DNA of 64,000 bases. It comes from Macquaria australasica. Lineage: Eukaryota > Chordata > Actinopteri > Centrarchiformes > Percichthyidae. The position numbers were made by a program, and so were the translations under genes. Positions within the stretch are counted from its first letter, which is position 1; each line of letters begins with the position of its first letter. Shown one piece after another: positions 45,461-56,830 of this stretch. The DNA is taken from contig SEMN01000561.1 in NCBI GenBank assembly GCA_005408345.1, forward strand, positions 248,001-312,000. The letters run 5' to 3'. Below the pieces are notes generated by a model, which was not told where the DNA came from, did not search any database, and was given only the letters and a program-made list of their open reading frames with translations.

Positions 45461-47521
45461 TGCCCATAAGGACATCAGACCAACTTTCCTTTAATCTTCT
45501 TCCTCCTCTCATTATATACTCAACCTCCAGTTTTTATAGGTAAAACATGCAATTTAGCCCAATTCATTTCTGACTTTTGTTTTTCCACCAACCTCCCATT
45601 CTATTTTAACTATTAATTTCCACATGGGCCATTAAAAGTTTCACAGCTCTCATTGAAACTTCTTTCAGAGTTTTTTTTGTTTTGCTTTAAAAATGGGATT
45701 CAAATGCAAATCACATTTTATTATTTAATAAATTCAGGTGCACATTCAGGTATGTTTGTTGTTATTAGATACACTTTTAAATGTTTCAGGCATATACATA
45801 GTAGTAAACAATTGTTTAATCAAGAAAACTAAGCTGACTAGACCATTTGTAATAACTTCCAATTAAACTACTTCCACTTCCGGTATAAATCCAAATACAT
45901 TTACAAATACTGATATTTTGTGACATAAACAGATACATATACATATACATATACATATAGATAGTAGCTTTGAGTTACACCCCTAGTAGATACAATGAGA
46001 GTAGACAATGTTTCCAGAATGATATATTCTCAGAAAAGTTTGCTTTTCCATGCTATCTTTTTGTCACAGTTCTATTAATTATAACTATTACAGACTATAA
46101 TTGTGAGACAATTACTTTTGCTGTTGAAACCATGTGTTGGCTTCAGCACTTAAAACTGCCAAATCATTTGATTAATTGCATTAATTCCACCTTCTGTGCC
46201 AACCCAAAATATACCTTGATTAAAAAATGATGACTTGATCTTTATTAACTCTCTTGTGAGCACTACAATTTTTTTAAAAGAACAATATGACCTTCCTTCA
46301 GTTTAATCACATTCCAATAAGTTCCCTTCATAGTGCAGGTCTTGAATAGCTAGCCTTCATACTGATGCACTTAGTCATAGACAGAAGAAATATTCAAGAT
46401 TTTGCAATGGAAAGGAATCTGTTAAAGATGATAATATTTCTCAGCACATCAACAAAATCGTGACAAAGACAATAAGACAAGGCAAAGGGAAGGAGGGCAC
46501 AGAAACAGAGCCAAGTGGACTATTTGTGCTAATGAGTCTCCTGGCATTACTGGGGCATATGGCCTCCGGTAATTACAACTCAACAAGAATCATCTGGAAC
46601 ATTCGAGATGAATGCATACCTTGTTGGATCACAAGAGGCTTTAGTTAAACCTGCACTAATCAACATTTTTTATATTAAAAATAGACAGGGTTTGGTATAA
46701 ACAATTGGCTAATAGTAAAGCAACGTGCATGTTATTCGCACGTAACAATTTGCCGATATGCAGCAAGCATTGGGTGTTGTGTTTAGAGTAGCTGTTGGAA
46801 AAGTTATCTTGCAATGTTTTCCGTTTGCAACCCATTGCCTTTCCACTAAGCTCAGAAAACAGAGCTCAAAGTATGTGCTCAGATTGAATATTGGATTTAC
46901 ACTGCAAGCACAACTTCACACACTTTTATACACTTATGACAGAATGACAGACAGTAATGGACTAGTGCCCCTTGCGGCCATTGGATCTGCTTGAATTGGA
47001 TCTTCTGTGTGCCATCACAGATATGTTGGGTTTTTCTAAATTCTGCACTGAAACCAGACTGTCACTACAACTGAAAGTAGGAAGTGAACGACAGCAGGCC
47101 AATCGTAAAGAAAATATTTTGTGTTTATTTGGACAGCAAAAAGTTGTTATACTTGTGATGTTAATAATGATTATAATGTAACATGCCTTTTTTTTTAAAA
47201 ATCATTACCTCAAATATGTAGCAATATTGTTGGGGGCTTTGACCCTCATGATAAATACTTTGTTTACATGACATTCGCCGCCCAGGACTGCATCACCTAA
47301 AATAGCAGAGCAAGTTGTGCAAGTGGTTACATTCATCAGGAGGACACAAACAGGAATGAATGCTAATGTTGCCCTGTGTCTGCTGGATGTGTAAATAAGC
47401 AAATGTTTAAACTTTATAAAGTGATGATGTGTCAGTATTGTGTTTACAGCTTGTTCTGCTGCACCCAATTTCAGACCTCTCATCAAGTGATCACAGTACA
47501 GTATTCTTCCACAGCCACTGG
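45461..47521. other. Unassigned, AT-rich, one microsatellite
   Basis: A short (ACATAT)n tract lies at about 45936-45960. No gene or element recognised. It includes the 3' flank of the bradykinin receptor gene. Confidence 0.5.
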
Positions 47522-48616
47522 TCATGATAAAGTTTGTTTTAGCCCAGATATTTCAAGTTTTTCAACACCTATACGCTGTGTTTCATTGAGTCTATTCATT
47601 GAGGTGAAGCTCACAGTCAGGTAGGTCATGTCTTTTGACCAGGGGTTCATAGTTTTTCCAAACACCTCTTTTGCCCTTCTCCTGAAATGCTTCCCCACAA
47701 TGACAAACAGGAAGGGGTTAACAGCACTGTTGCTGTACGCCAGATATGTGGACAGCTGTATGCCAATGTCCAGGACATGACCCCAGAGGCATCCAGGTGT
47801 GACCTGGAAGTAATCCAGAGTGTCAAGAAACCGCATCACCTGGTGCGGTGTCCAGCAGAAGAGGAAGACGGCCAGCACGGCCAGGACCAAGTAGGTGGCC
47901 TTCCTCTCCGCCCTCACCCCGGGGAGTCCGCTGGTTCCCCGGTCGTTCAGAGCAGCCACAATGTGACGAGTGCAGTAAGCCACCACCAGGACAGGAATTA
48001 AGAAGCCCAACACATTCTTGATGATGTTGTGGTGTAATCTCCAAACTGGGTGGGGGTAGGCCAGAATGCAGGCATCCACACTGGGATCCTCTACGTACAA
48101 CACTGTGCGGAAGAGCAGGATGGGCAGTGTAAAGAGGAAGCCCATGATCCAGATCCCCAGGCAGATAAGCTTGGCCCAGACGGCTCTCCTCAGACGGTTG
48201 GGGCTCATGGGCTTCACCAGGGCCAGGTAGCGGTCCACGCTGACCAGCATGAGGAACAGAACACTGCAGATGTAGTTCATAGAGATGGCCATGTTGACTA
48301 GCTTGCAGAGGACCTCTCCAAAGTCCCACTGGTAGCCTTGAGCGATAGTAACAGCCCAGAAGGGAAGGCAGGACATCATGACCAGGTCAGCAGCTGCCAG
48401 GTTCCCCAGGTAGACATCGGCCACAGTGCAAGGCTTCCTCTGTAGGCAGAACACACAGAGAACGAGGCCGTTTCCCACCAACCCCACGACACTGATCAAA
48501 CCCAGGTAGGCTGGCTGCAGGGAGGACAGCCACAGCCAGGCTTCAGTGTAGTTGCTGCAGGGGTCCAGCTCTGGGTCCACAGTCGGGACCAACCAGTCTG
48601 ATGCATTCACAACCAT
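47522..48616 (-). CDS. bdkrb2: Bradykinin receptor, B2-like GPCR
   Basis: 364 residues in one exon, a rhodopsin-class GPCR of the plasma membrane. N-glycosylation sites are at N4 and N22. Visible landmarks: GNGLV in TM1 (N49), LAAADL in TM2 (D77), Cys104-Cys183 extracellular disulfide, DRY 128-130, CWTP in TM6 (254-257) and NPFLF in TM7 (300-304), where most relatives have NPxxY. Blocks such as CTVADVYLGNLAAADL, SVDRYLALVKPMS and ERKATYLVLAVL resemble vertebrate BDKRB2 more than BDKRB1. Bradykinin receptors couple to Gq and Gi and mediate vasodilation and inflammation. A CACAG acceptor just upstream of the ATG (about 48623) suggests a 5' UTR intron. The subtype is inferred; family assignment is strong. 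No second receptor gene is in the window. Confidence 0.85.
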   Translation of the reverse strand: MVVNASDWLVPTVDPELDPCSNYTEAWLWLSSLQPAYLGLISVVGLVGNGLVLCVFCLQRKPCTVADVYLGNLAAADLVMMSCLPFWAVTIAQGYQWDFGEVLCKLVNMAISMNYICSVLFLMLVSVDRYLALVKPMSPNRLRRAVWAKLICLGIWIMGFLFTLPILLFRTVLYVEDPSVDACILAYPHPVWRLHHNIIKNVLGFLIPVLVVAYCTRHIVAALNDRGTSGLPGVRAERKATYLVLAVLAVFLFCWTPHQVMRFLDTLDYFQVTPGCLWGHVLDIGIQLSTYLAYSNSAVNPFLFVIVGKHFRRRAKEVFGKTMNPWSKDMTYLTVSFTSMNRLNETQRIGVEKLEISGLKQTLS

Positions 48617-48649
48617 TGGAAACTGTGAATGACATGATTTGTGGTCAAA

Positions 48650-49229
48650 GCCGTGTCATCATAGGCAAGCTAGCAAACTTATATATATAATACTGTAGCA
48701 CTATTCAAAACAGGAGTTACAGTGTGTTTTACAGAAACAAGAAAAGGGAGAGGGGGACATATGAGACAGAGAACACAATATATAAAACAAGGATTAAGTG
48801 TTTAACCCCTGTTGCCAGACTGGGTGTGCAAAATTGTGACACTAATTTAACTGAGTTCTTCAAAATGGTTTTGGGTGATTTGTGATAAATTAGACTATAC
48901 TTTTGTACTATTTGGGTGATTTCTCCTGATGAAAAGTTTGGCTAGATTGCAATGAATCAGCCCCTCTTCTTTTCATACATAAGTACATGCTTGAGATTAA
49001 CAGGGCAATGAGTTTAGTAGCATGCAATGACTGAGGACTGATGATGGCAAATCCAAATGCCATTTTAGGTCATTACAACTAGGCTGAAACATGTTTTTCC
49101 TATTTAATTTATTATTTGCTCATAGCTCTGTGAGGAAACTTTGTAGACCCGTAAAAGCTTACATCTGTCGACATAAGTGAAGACTTTTTATGTTCAGTCT
49201 AACATTATCCAATAGACTTAGTGGAGAGC
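48650..49229. other. Receptor upstream region, unassigned
   Basis: No coding sequence or known repeat recognised. It would hold the receptor's 5' intron or promoter. Confidence 0.4.
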
Positions 49230-49780
49230 ACTTTTACTATGAAGTAAAAGTTAAAACACCCAGAGAAAATCCAACAAAACGTGATTTTAAGATTCTTTTA
49301 AAGATGTGCCCCAATTTGTTTTCTCTCAGAATTTGTGGGAGGCTGCTCCAGAGTTGAGGAGCAACAACAGCAAAACCACCATCACCTTTGGTTTTCAGCC
49401 TTGACCTTGGAACAGCCAGATGTACTGAAGACCTGATGTTTCCCCTTAGTGGTGCCTGACCATTGTATGTCAAGAGTAAAATTTTAAAAATAAATCCTAT
49501 AAGTGACAGGGAGCCAATGGAAAGAAGCCAAATCTGTAGTAATATGTTAACTATGTTACGTTTTTGTTAAAGGCCTTGTGGCAGATATCTGGTCCAGTTG
49601 GAGTGGAGATAGAGATGATTTACTGTGGCAGGTGAATGCAGTGTTACAGTAATCGGGGTGTGACGTATTAACAGCATGGATGACTTTTCCCCCCAATCCT
49701 TAAGGGCTCTGAATTTTGCTATGTTGTTTAGTTGGAAAAAGCAGGACTGAACAAGTGATCTCTTACTGCAAATCATTTGT
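49230..49780 (-). mobile_element. LINE ORF2 C-terminal fragment
   Basis: Minus strand: CFFQLNNIAKFRAL, then HPDYCNTAFTCHSKSS (the DYCNSLL block), then VPRSRLKTKGDGGFAVVAPQ and LWSSLPQ. This is the typical C-terminal region of an L2/CR1-group ORF2, frameshifted. Different family from LINE-A and LINE-B. Confidence 0.7.
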
Positions 49781-52249
49781 AAATCTGGAAGAACACAGTT
49801 CTAACATGGTAAAATATCAGTATTAAATATTGTGATGAATACCTCTGCCTCTCTCAGAGGTTCATGTGGAAATTAAAAAATGTTTTATCACTTATTAGAA
49901 GTAAACACCATCGCAGAGTGTCTCAGCAGTGGACTTGCCCTCTTTACTCATTGCAAAAGCTTGATGTATTGTGTCATAAATGGTATGAAATTCATCCTGT
50001 TTTGTCGACTGCTTACATTTTTGGTTGAGACAGTCCATGGCTCCAACAGCAGAAATTGCCTAATCACGATCCACTCTTCACTGCAGTTATTGCACTTATG
50101 CTGTTATTAATGAATAAAATATAAACTTGTCCAGAGCAGCTGTAAATGAAAATATCTTTGGCATAGTGTACATCCTCCCTGTCCAGGCAGTAGAAATAAA
50201 AGAAATAGAAATACACTTTCCTTTCTCTCTGATTTGTGGAAAGCTTTTGAACCGCTCACCTTATCTCTGTGGCTCTGCCTTTTCCATCCAGATATGCCTC
50301 ATGTTCATTCCCAGCAGATAATCGTCATGGTGATGTAGCCTACAATGGAGTGAGTACTGGGAGTCTGGTTGCTTTTATACGTGCAGACCCATAAGAGATC
50401 ATCACTGTGTCGTCACTCACAACTTCCATCTGTTTTTCCCCCACAGCTACCGTGCTGTGTTCTGGCTCACCAAAATGGTATTCACTGTCCAGCAGCATTA
50501 TGCTTTCACTTCAATCCCTGACTCAGTGACTGGTGACAAACTGTTAGGGTTTAATTGCACACAACTATATTTTTGGCCTCTGTATTGGAACCATCAGCCA
50601 CACATGTACTTAAGAAGTGGGACTAAATGCCTCTGTGATCAATGTCTCCACGAGACGAAACAGGAAATGGTTGAAATCCCTGGACTGATAAAAATAAATA
50701 ACCCTCTGCATTTGACCAGAATCAAAACTAGAGAACTGTAGTTTTATTGGTTAGCTGTCAGATGTGTCCAGCTGTTTGAATGTGAAACAGAGCAGTGCTT
50801 AAATAGATCATGTGTGCTCAGCAAAAGCATTTCCTAGCAAAGAAACATGTTCAACGAAATCTAATAAGAACACAGGTGCGCTGAAAAAGACTTATTTCCT
50901 TGTGTTTATTTATTTCATTTTCTCATATCATAGACTTTGAATGATACATTTCTGGACCCACTTTCTTTTTTTTTAATGATAGTTTCCTTCTAGGAAGTTA
51001 GTGGCAGAAAAATCACTCTTACTTCACTCTGTTCGGTGAAGTTTTCATAAGTACTTATATATTTTTTTAATTTAGTTTAGTTTTAGGGGGCTTACTGAAC
51101 AGAATGATATAAGTTAATAATGACGACTTTGTAATATTTTTTCAAAATGTGCACGGTAGAAATGTCCATTTAAGGTAAGGATAGTATTGTTAGATGGGGG
51201 GCTGGATTAGGAAATACTTAAAGGAAAACAAGTCAGCGATGGTTTCTAGAAAACCACAAAAGAGGATCCAGCTTGTGCTGGTGGCACAAATCTTTTTGTT
51301 GTTGTTTTTATATGACTATTGTGCAATTCTTTATTTTGTTTAAAAATATTTCATGTTTATGTTATGTATAAAATGTTTTATTTCTGGACTTTCTGGAGCT
51401 CTTTTCCATTAAAAGAGATTTGTGACTAAAAATATATTTTATTTCACTTCATGCAGATTGTTGAAAATCTATTTTAAACAGATACAGTACCATTTGGTAG
51501 AGGTAGAGAACTGTTTTTTATTACCAACAAATTTAATTACCAACCAAAATGGTTACATCATTTATTTTTTTTAAATTGGAAAGGAGGCAGTGACGCACAG
51601 GATTAATGAGCTCTGGTATTTTGATGTTTCCGGCACACTGAGTTGTAACTAACCTGTCTGATGTGTGTAGAGGTGTGTGTGGTGTCATTTGCATGTAATT
51701 GAATCAAGTTTAACATGATGCATGGCCACACGTAATGGTACTGCGCTCTGGTGAGGCACATCTCCAATCGGAGAGGCTGCAGATTTATCAACATACTATG
51801 TATCCTGCTGCCTTCAGATGGCTGCAGGGATTTAATGAACTGAAGAAGGTTGTCATACAGTCTTAAGCAACTGTGGACCACAGATACAGAGTGTTTTACT
51901 TTTAGAGTGTTTAATCAAAATAGATCACAAACCTCCCACCTGTGCACAGTGTACTCTGCTCTGAGCACCAAAATACCACACAGAGAGGCAAAGCCACTTT
52001 AAAGGTCAGGAAAATGCCAAACTCTATTAAGACATCTGTTGCTGTTTTTTTTTTTATCATTTCAGTTCTACTCATGCTGCCTCACCTCTATAGGTTCTGT
52101 GGTTAAACCAGATCTCACACTGAGTGACACACAACTCAAAATTAGAACTAGTTTGGACATTCCTTGTCCACGCTCTTCCTCTTGTCTGGCCAAAACAAAT
52201 CAGGCCTCCCGACACTGAACCATCTGCAGCAGAGACCCAGAGTCAAGTC
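49781..52249. other. No gene recognised
   Basis: Several frames of 60-95 codons on both strands show no domain, coiled coil or codon pattern that would support a gene. AT-rich with scattered T-runs. Confidence 0.5.
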
Positions 52250-52370
52250 AACTCAATTCAGTTCAGTTAAATTTAAAGGGCTTTATTGGCATGAAAGTTT
52301 TAAGAACAATGCTGCCAAATATTTGGAGAGCACACAATAACAGTTATGAACATTAACACAACATGAAGTG

Positions 52371-52408
<38 letters not shown>

Positions 52409-52966
52409 AATGCATGTGTGTGCTGTGTGTGTCTAGGTCATTCACTGTCCCTCATGTTGTGGTATGTTGATATATATTTGGCAGCAAGATGCCCTGTCTC
52501 CTTCTCCTATGAGTATTTTTAATTTGGAGAGCTCATTAAACTCTTTGAAATCTGAGATGACAGAGTTGAACTTTAAGTTTAAGTAAATGTTCCTTATTTC
52601 ATTGAATGTTTTACATTGTAGGAGGAAGTGCATCATTGTCTCTGCCTCAGCTGTCCAACATGATCACATATTCTGTTTTCTTTTGGTTGCCATGGTTTTC
52701 TGTCTTCCTTTTTTGATGGCCAGTTCGTGACTGTCACTGAGCCTGTAACCTGGTTAGGATCCGTCTCTGCTCTCTATCTCTGGCAGTAGAGAGATATAAT
52801 CGCTTTCTAGGGCCAGATAACATTCTAATCTACTTTTAGTTTCTTCTTTTGTGTCAAATGTGACATCATTGTGCCTTTTGTGTTGAGCATGTAGGCTCCA
52901 CAAGTCGTCACAGCGAGTGATCCCAATTTTTGAGACTAGGTGCTCACTGCATGCTGAGCTTTTCAC
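52250..52966 (-). mobile_element. LINE 3' fragment with Cys/His block
   Basis: Minus strand reading gives LECYLALESDY, then RLSDSHELAIKKGR, then MMHFLLQCKTFNEIR, the conserved C-terminal series of a fish LINE ORF2. The 3' UTR ends with CCAATAAAGCCC at about 52280. Stops and frameshifts are present. A TG microsatellite lies inside the 3' UTR. Confidence 0.65.
52374..52407. repeat. (TG)n microsatellite
   Basis: About 16 TG units. Confidence 0.95.
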
Positions 52967-52972
52967 TTCAAA

Positions 52973-53650
52973 ATGGACAAGTTCGAATGTAGACTGGCTG
53001 AACAGGTACGCCTATACAAACATCCGTTTGACCCTTCGTTGAGAAACTACAGTCAAATGGCCTTAAGTGTATGGAAAGGAAGGAAGAGGCATTTTGTCAG
53101 AGGATGTGTTACGGTATGCCATCTAGGCAGCAGGGGAAAGAACCCAAATGCAGACGGGACAGGCAGACTGGTGCAGATGAACGATTTATTTAAGACCAAA
53201 CTTACAGAACATAAGGAAACCACACGCAGGGAAACACGAATAATGACACGAAGAGACAACCAATAACAATGAACCAACAGCGAACAAAGGGAGAGGACCG
53301 GTATATATAGAGAAGGGGTTAATGAGTGAATCAGGGGCAGGTGAGCACTGGGGAGGTGTGGGTAATCAAAGAGACATGAGGGCAGGAACTAAAGAAACAA
53401 GACAGGAAATAAAAGGCACACAGAAAACAAGAACCGGGATTTCAAAATAAAACAGGAAATAAGTCCAGAACACAAAGGATGAACATAAATTCCATGTAGG
53501 ACATGACAGGATGTGGAAAAACATGAGAGATCGCTTCGTCAAAACCAAAAAAGGACTCATGGAAAGAGTGGTGACGCAAGTGGGAACAAAGCGATCCCAC
53601 TGATTCTGGTGGAACTGGGATGGCTGTACCGGTTTATTAAACATCGAGAG
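52973..53650 (+). pseudogene. MADF-domain fragment interrupted by solo LTR
   Basis: Left part 52973-53106 reads MDKFECRLAEQVRLYKHPFD, then PSLRNYSQMALSVWK. After the LTR the frame from about 53508 reads RMWKNMRDRFVKTKKGLMER, then (shifted) IPLILVELGWLYRFIKHRE. This is the order of a MADF (Myb/SANT-like) DNA-binding domain, of the kind encoded by the second gene of PIF/Harbinger transposons and by host regulators. Contains a stop and a frameshift. No Harbinger transposase is nearby. Confidence 0.55.
53107..53508 (-). mobile_element. Solo LTR with 5-bp target duplication
   Basis: 402 bases bounded by TGTTACGG and GACATGACA, that is TG...CA ends. The flanks are GGATG at 53102-53106 and again at 53509-53513. 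Minus-strand orientation is deduced from a TATATATA box (complement at about 53303) and AATAAA (complement at about 53186) in promoter-to-polyA order. A Gypsy-type origin is likely. No internal sequence remains. Confidence 0.8.
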
Positions 53651-54820
53651 GCGGACAATAATTTCGACTTAACTGAGACAGTAATTATTACTGTACACAA
53701 ATACAATGTTTGGCTGTATGTCGATGTTTACTATAATTGCTACTAATGAAGCCTACCTTCCTTTACTTCTTCTCTCTCTATTGTAGTTTATTTTGTGTGT
53801 CTATAGAATATGTATTCTCTTTCTTATTGTCAGACAGTCACCACACAACAGAACAGGAAAATATCTTTGTAACAGCTCTTTACACATCATGATACTCAGA
53901 ACAAAGTAAACAAAAAAGACTGGAAATGGTAACGAAGAAGATGCCATGTTTGTAGGATGAATAGAGCTGTGTCCCAATTCCATACTACATACTAACATTA
54001 CTTGTATACAGTATCTTATCAAGTTGTTCGCATGCCCGAGCGGTCAAAGGAGGCAAATAGAGTTAGGTAGCACCTCAGCACTTACATTTTATTTGACATA
54101 GCACCAGTACAACACAACCACCTTCCCGTCTTTCCATCACCCACAAACTGAGGCCTTATATAAATGTCTTCTCCCCTAATTGGCTGGAACATACCATTCC
54201 CCAAATCACTGCTACACACATACATACATACATAATATTTACATAAACCCCTTCCCCCAAAATATATACACGCTTAATAAATATTACACCCCCAAAATAG
54301 CCCTAATAAATACACATACATCTTTTACATATTAAATACCATTCAACAATACACACCAACTCCCCTCTACCCACTTCCCACCTGTTGTTATCCTCCCGGA
54401 ACTAATAAAAAGGTGTCCGAGTCCCCGGGGAATTCTTTTGCCCGAACACCATGGGAGACTGAGAATCGGCAGAGGTAAGTTGTGCGTGATACATCCTTCA
54501 ATTTAGCCTAGCATAATTGTATCTTCTATTCCTCCATATGAATATACATTTGTCTCCTATCGAGTCATACTAATGCACGTTATTTGCTCGTTCACAGACG
54601 ACAACACGGTGGAACAGCCCAGCGTTCCCGCTGTGAAACCTGGCTCAAACCACTGCAACCTACCAACAATTAATCAATAAATCCCTTTATTAAAATACCA
54701 TGCGTGTGTACTTAACCATGTCTTAATACCTCAATCACCCTCTTACTCCCAGTAGGGTGTGGGCTGACACTTGGCACACATTTGAATCGGTTTCCCAAAC
54801 AGCAAATCCCTTCCACCGCC
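53651..54820. other. Unassigned; one transposon-like end
   Basis: GTGTCCCAATTCCATACTAC at about 53970 resembles the subterminal sequence of fish cut-and-paste transposons, but no partner end was found. The rest (54030-54760) has no recognised gene. Confidence 0.35.
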
Positions 54821-54824
54821 CCCC

Positions 54825-54949
54825 CTGTCAGAAAGCGGCCCCTTTGTCATCCCCCCCTGTCAGAAAGCGGCCCCTTTGTCATCCCCCCCATCTGTCAGAA
54901 AGCGGCCCCTTTGTCATCCCCCCCCTGTCAGAAAGCAGCCCCTTTGTCA
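54825..54949. repeat. Minisatellite, 32-35 bp, four copies
   Basis: CTGTCAGAAAGCGGCCCC starts at 54825, 54857, 54892 and 54925. Length differences are in the C-run. Confidence 0.9.
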
Positions 54950-55031
54950 ATTTGACAATTGTGAAACAAATACGTCCCCGTTTGTCAGCACGCCAAACAT
55001 CAAGCGGTTTCCCGAACGTCAAAATCGCGAG

Positions 55032-56007
55032 GGATAGAGCAGCGTTCATGGCTGGCTGTGGACGTGATTCACTACCTCCAGAGATTTCAGGGGCTCATCA
55101 GCTTAGCCTTCCCGGCAGAGAGTGTGCGATCCTCTGCCTAAAACTCGCTGAGCAACGGCCTATGGAGGACCGTGATTTTTATTTTATTTTAAATTTAATT
55201 CAGCAGGGGGGGGGGGAGCTTCAGTGTTATGCGCAAAGGATAGAGCAGTGTTCATGGCTGGCTGTGGACGTGATTCACTACCTCCAGAGATTTCAGGGGC
55301 TCATCAGCTTAGCCTTCCCGGCAGAGAGTGTGCGATCCTCTGCCTAAAACTCGCTGAGCAACGGCCTATGGAGGACCGTGATTTTTGATTTTATTTTAAA
55401 TTTAATTCAGCAGGGGGGGGGGAGAGCTTCAGTGTTATGCGCAAAGGATAGAGCAGTGTTCATGGCTGGCTGTGGATGTGATTCACTACCTCCAGAGATT
55501 TCAGGGGCTCATCAGCTTAGCCTTCCCGGCAGAGAGTGTGCGATCCTCTGCCTAAAACTCGCTGAGCAACGGCCTATGGAGGACCGTGATTTTTTATTTT
55601 ATTTTAAATTTAATTCAGCAGGGGGGGAGAGCTTCAGTGTTATGCGCAAAGGATAGAGCAGCGTTCATGGCTGGCTGTGGACGTGATTCACTACCTCCAG
55701 AGATTTCAGGGGCTCATCAGCTTAGCCTTCCCGGCAGAGAGTGTGCGATCCTCTGCATAAAACTCGCTGAGCAACGGCCTATGGAGGACCGTGATTTTTA
55801 TTTTATTTTAAATTTAATTCAGCAGGGGGGGAGAGCTTCAGTGTTATGCGCAAAGGATAGAGCAGTGTTCATGGCTGGCTGTGGACGTGATTCACTACCT
55901 CCAGAGATTTCAGGGGCTCATCAGCTTAGCCTTCCCGGCAGAGAGTGTGCGATCCTCTGCCTAAAACTCGCTGAGCAACGGCCTATGGAGGACCGTGATT
56001 TTTGATT
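55032..56007. repeat. 206-bp tandem array, five copies
   Basis: GGATAGAGCAG starts at 55032, 55238, 55446, 55651 and 55855 (periods 206, 208, 205, 204). Each unit holds an A/T-rich stretch followed by a G-run of 7 to 11, which accounts for most of the length variation. Each unit is also open for about 45 codons (MAGCGRDSLPPEISGAHQLS), but the frame shifts with the G-run, so coding is unlikely. A diverged partial relative (CCTCCAGAGATGTCAG) lies at 56135-56190. Confidence 0.9.
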
Positions 56008-56198
56008 TAATACGGTGCCCTGGAACTGGCTGATGGGCAGAGGGGCCCGTGTGTCACGGGCTCACCCCGGTCTCATGGAACTGGCTGACGCGCAGAGGGG
56101 CCCGTGCGTCACGGGCTATGAACGCGCTTCACAGCCTCCAGAGATGTCAGCTGCGCTTTAGCAGAGACAGCCCGGCAGACAGTGCGTCTCCCGTGCGG

Positions 56199-56830
56199 AG
56201 GGCGGGTGAAGTGAGTAAGCAGGACACCGACCAAACGGTTTATAAGATTTACTACGGCAACAGCGGCAAAAGCAAACGAACTTTATTCATTTTAATTCCT
56301 TTATTTTTGTGCATCATTATTGCCGCTAGAGTCTTTTTTTTCAGCCCCGAGCGCTGCTCTCCTGGTCCCGCGGGACCGGACAGCTGGTCCGTGGGCAGCT
56401 TTCAGTCTGTCGCCCAAGGGGCTGATGAGTACCACCGCCTTCTTGCACCGCTCCGTGGCTCTCCTTGTCGGCGTCTGGTGAGGAAACAAACACACACCCA
56501 GTGAGAGAAGCATCAAGATCGGCCAGGCCTCCACTTTATATACGGGACAAAATAATTTAAAATACGGGACAAAATAGACCGATGCCTATGCTCTCTGTCC
56601 CGGGGGTCACGGAGGTGGAGGCAGCGGGGGGGCTGCTGGATGATGTGGCCTCTTCGAAACGATGGCACATCTGCCTGGACTGCGCCACATCCAGGTTCAG
56701 AGCGTAAAACTTGTCCGCGGTGGAGGTGTTGTGGCACATGAATGTGGCCATCTTGTCTCTGACCTCCGCCGAATGTACATTCTTGGCCTGCGAGACGGTG
56801 GTGGAGGAGAGGGACTCGTAAAGATCGCTA
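56199..56830. repeat. Inverted arm, left
   Basis: Reverse complement of 57885-58555 at roughly 90 percent or better by eye. It includes exon 4 of the recombinase gene and its 3' flank. Confidence 0.9.

Noticed and set aside
47823..48329. 168-codon frame overlapping the receptor gene
   Set aside because: Shadow frame of the GPCR coding sequence in a GC-rich region.
50457..50741. 94-codon plus-strand frame
   Set aside because: No recognisable domain, splice context or conservation evidence; chance frame.
49781..52249. Second bradykinin receptor gene beside bdkrb2
   Set aside because: Looked for because the two receptor genes are neighbours in many vertebrates. No TM motifs were found on either strand.
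54757..56005. Long frames of 92-196 codons across the tandem array as a repeat protein gene
   Set aside because: The frame changes with G-run length between units and the peptide only mirrors the DNA repeat.
55032..56007. Regular direct repeats resembling a CRISPR array
   Set aside because: Repeats are 206 bp and contiguous with no unique spacers, in a vertebrate genome.
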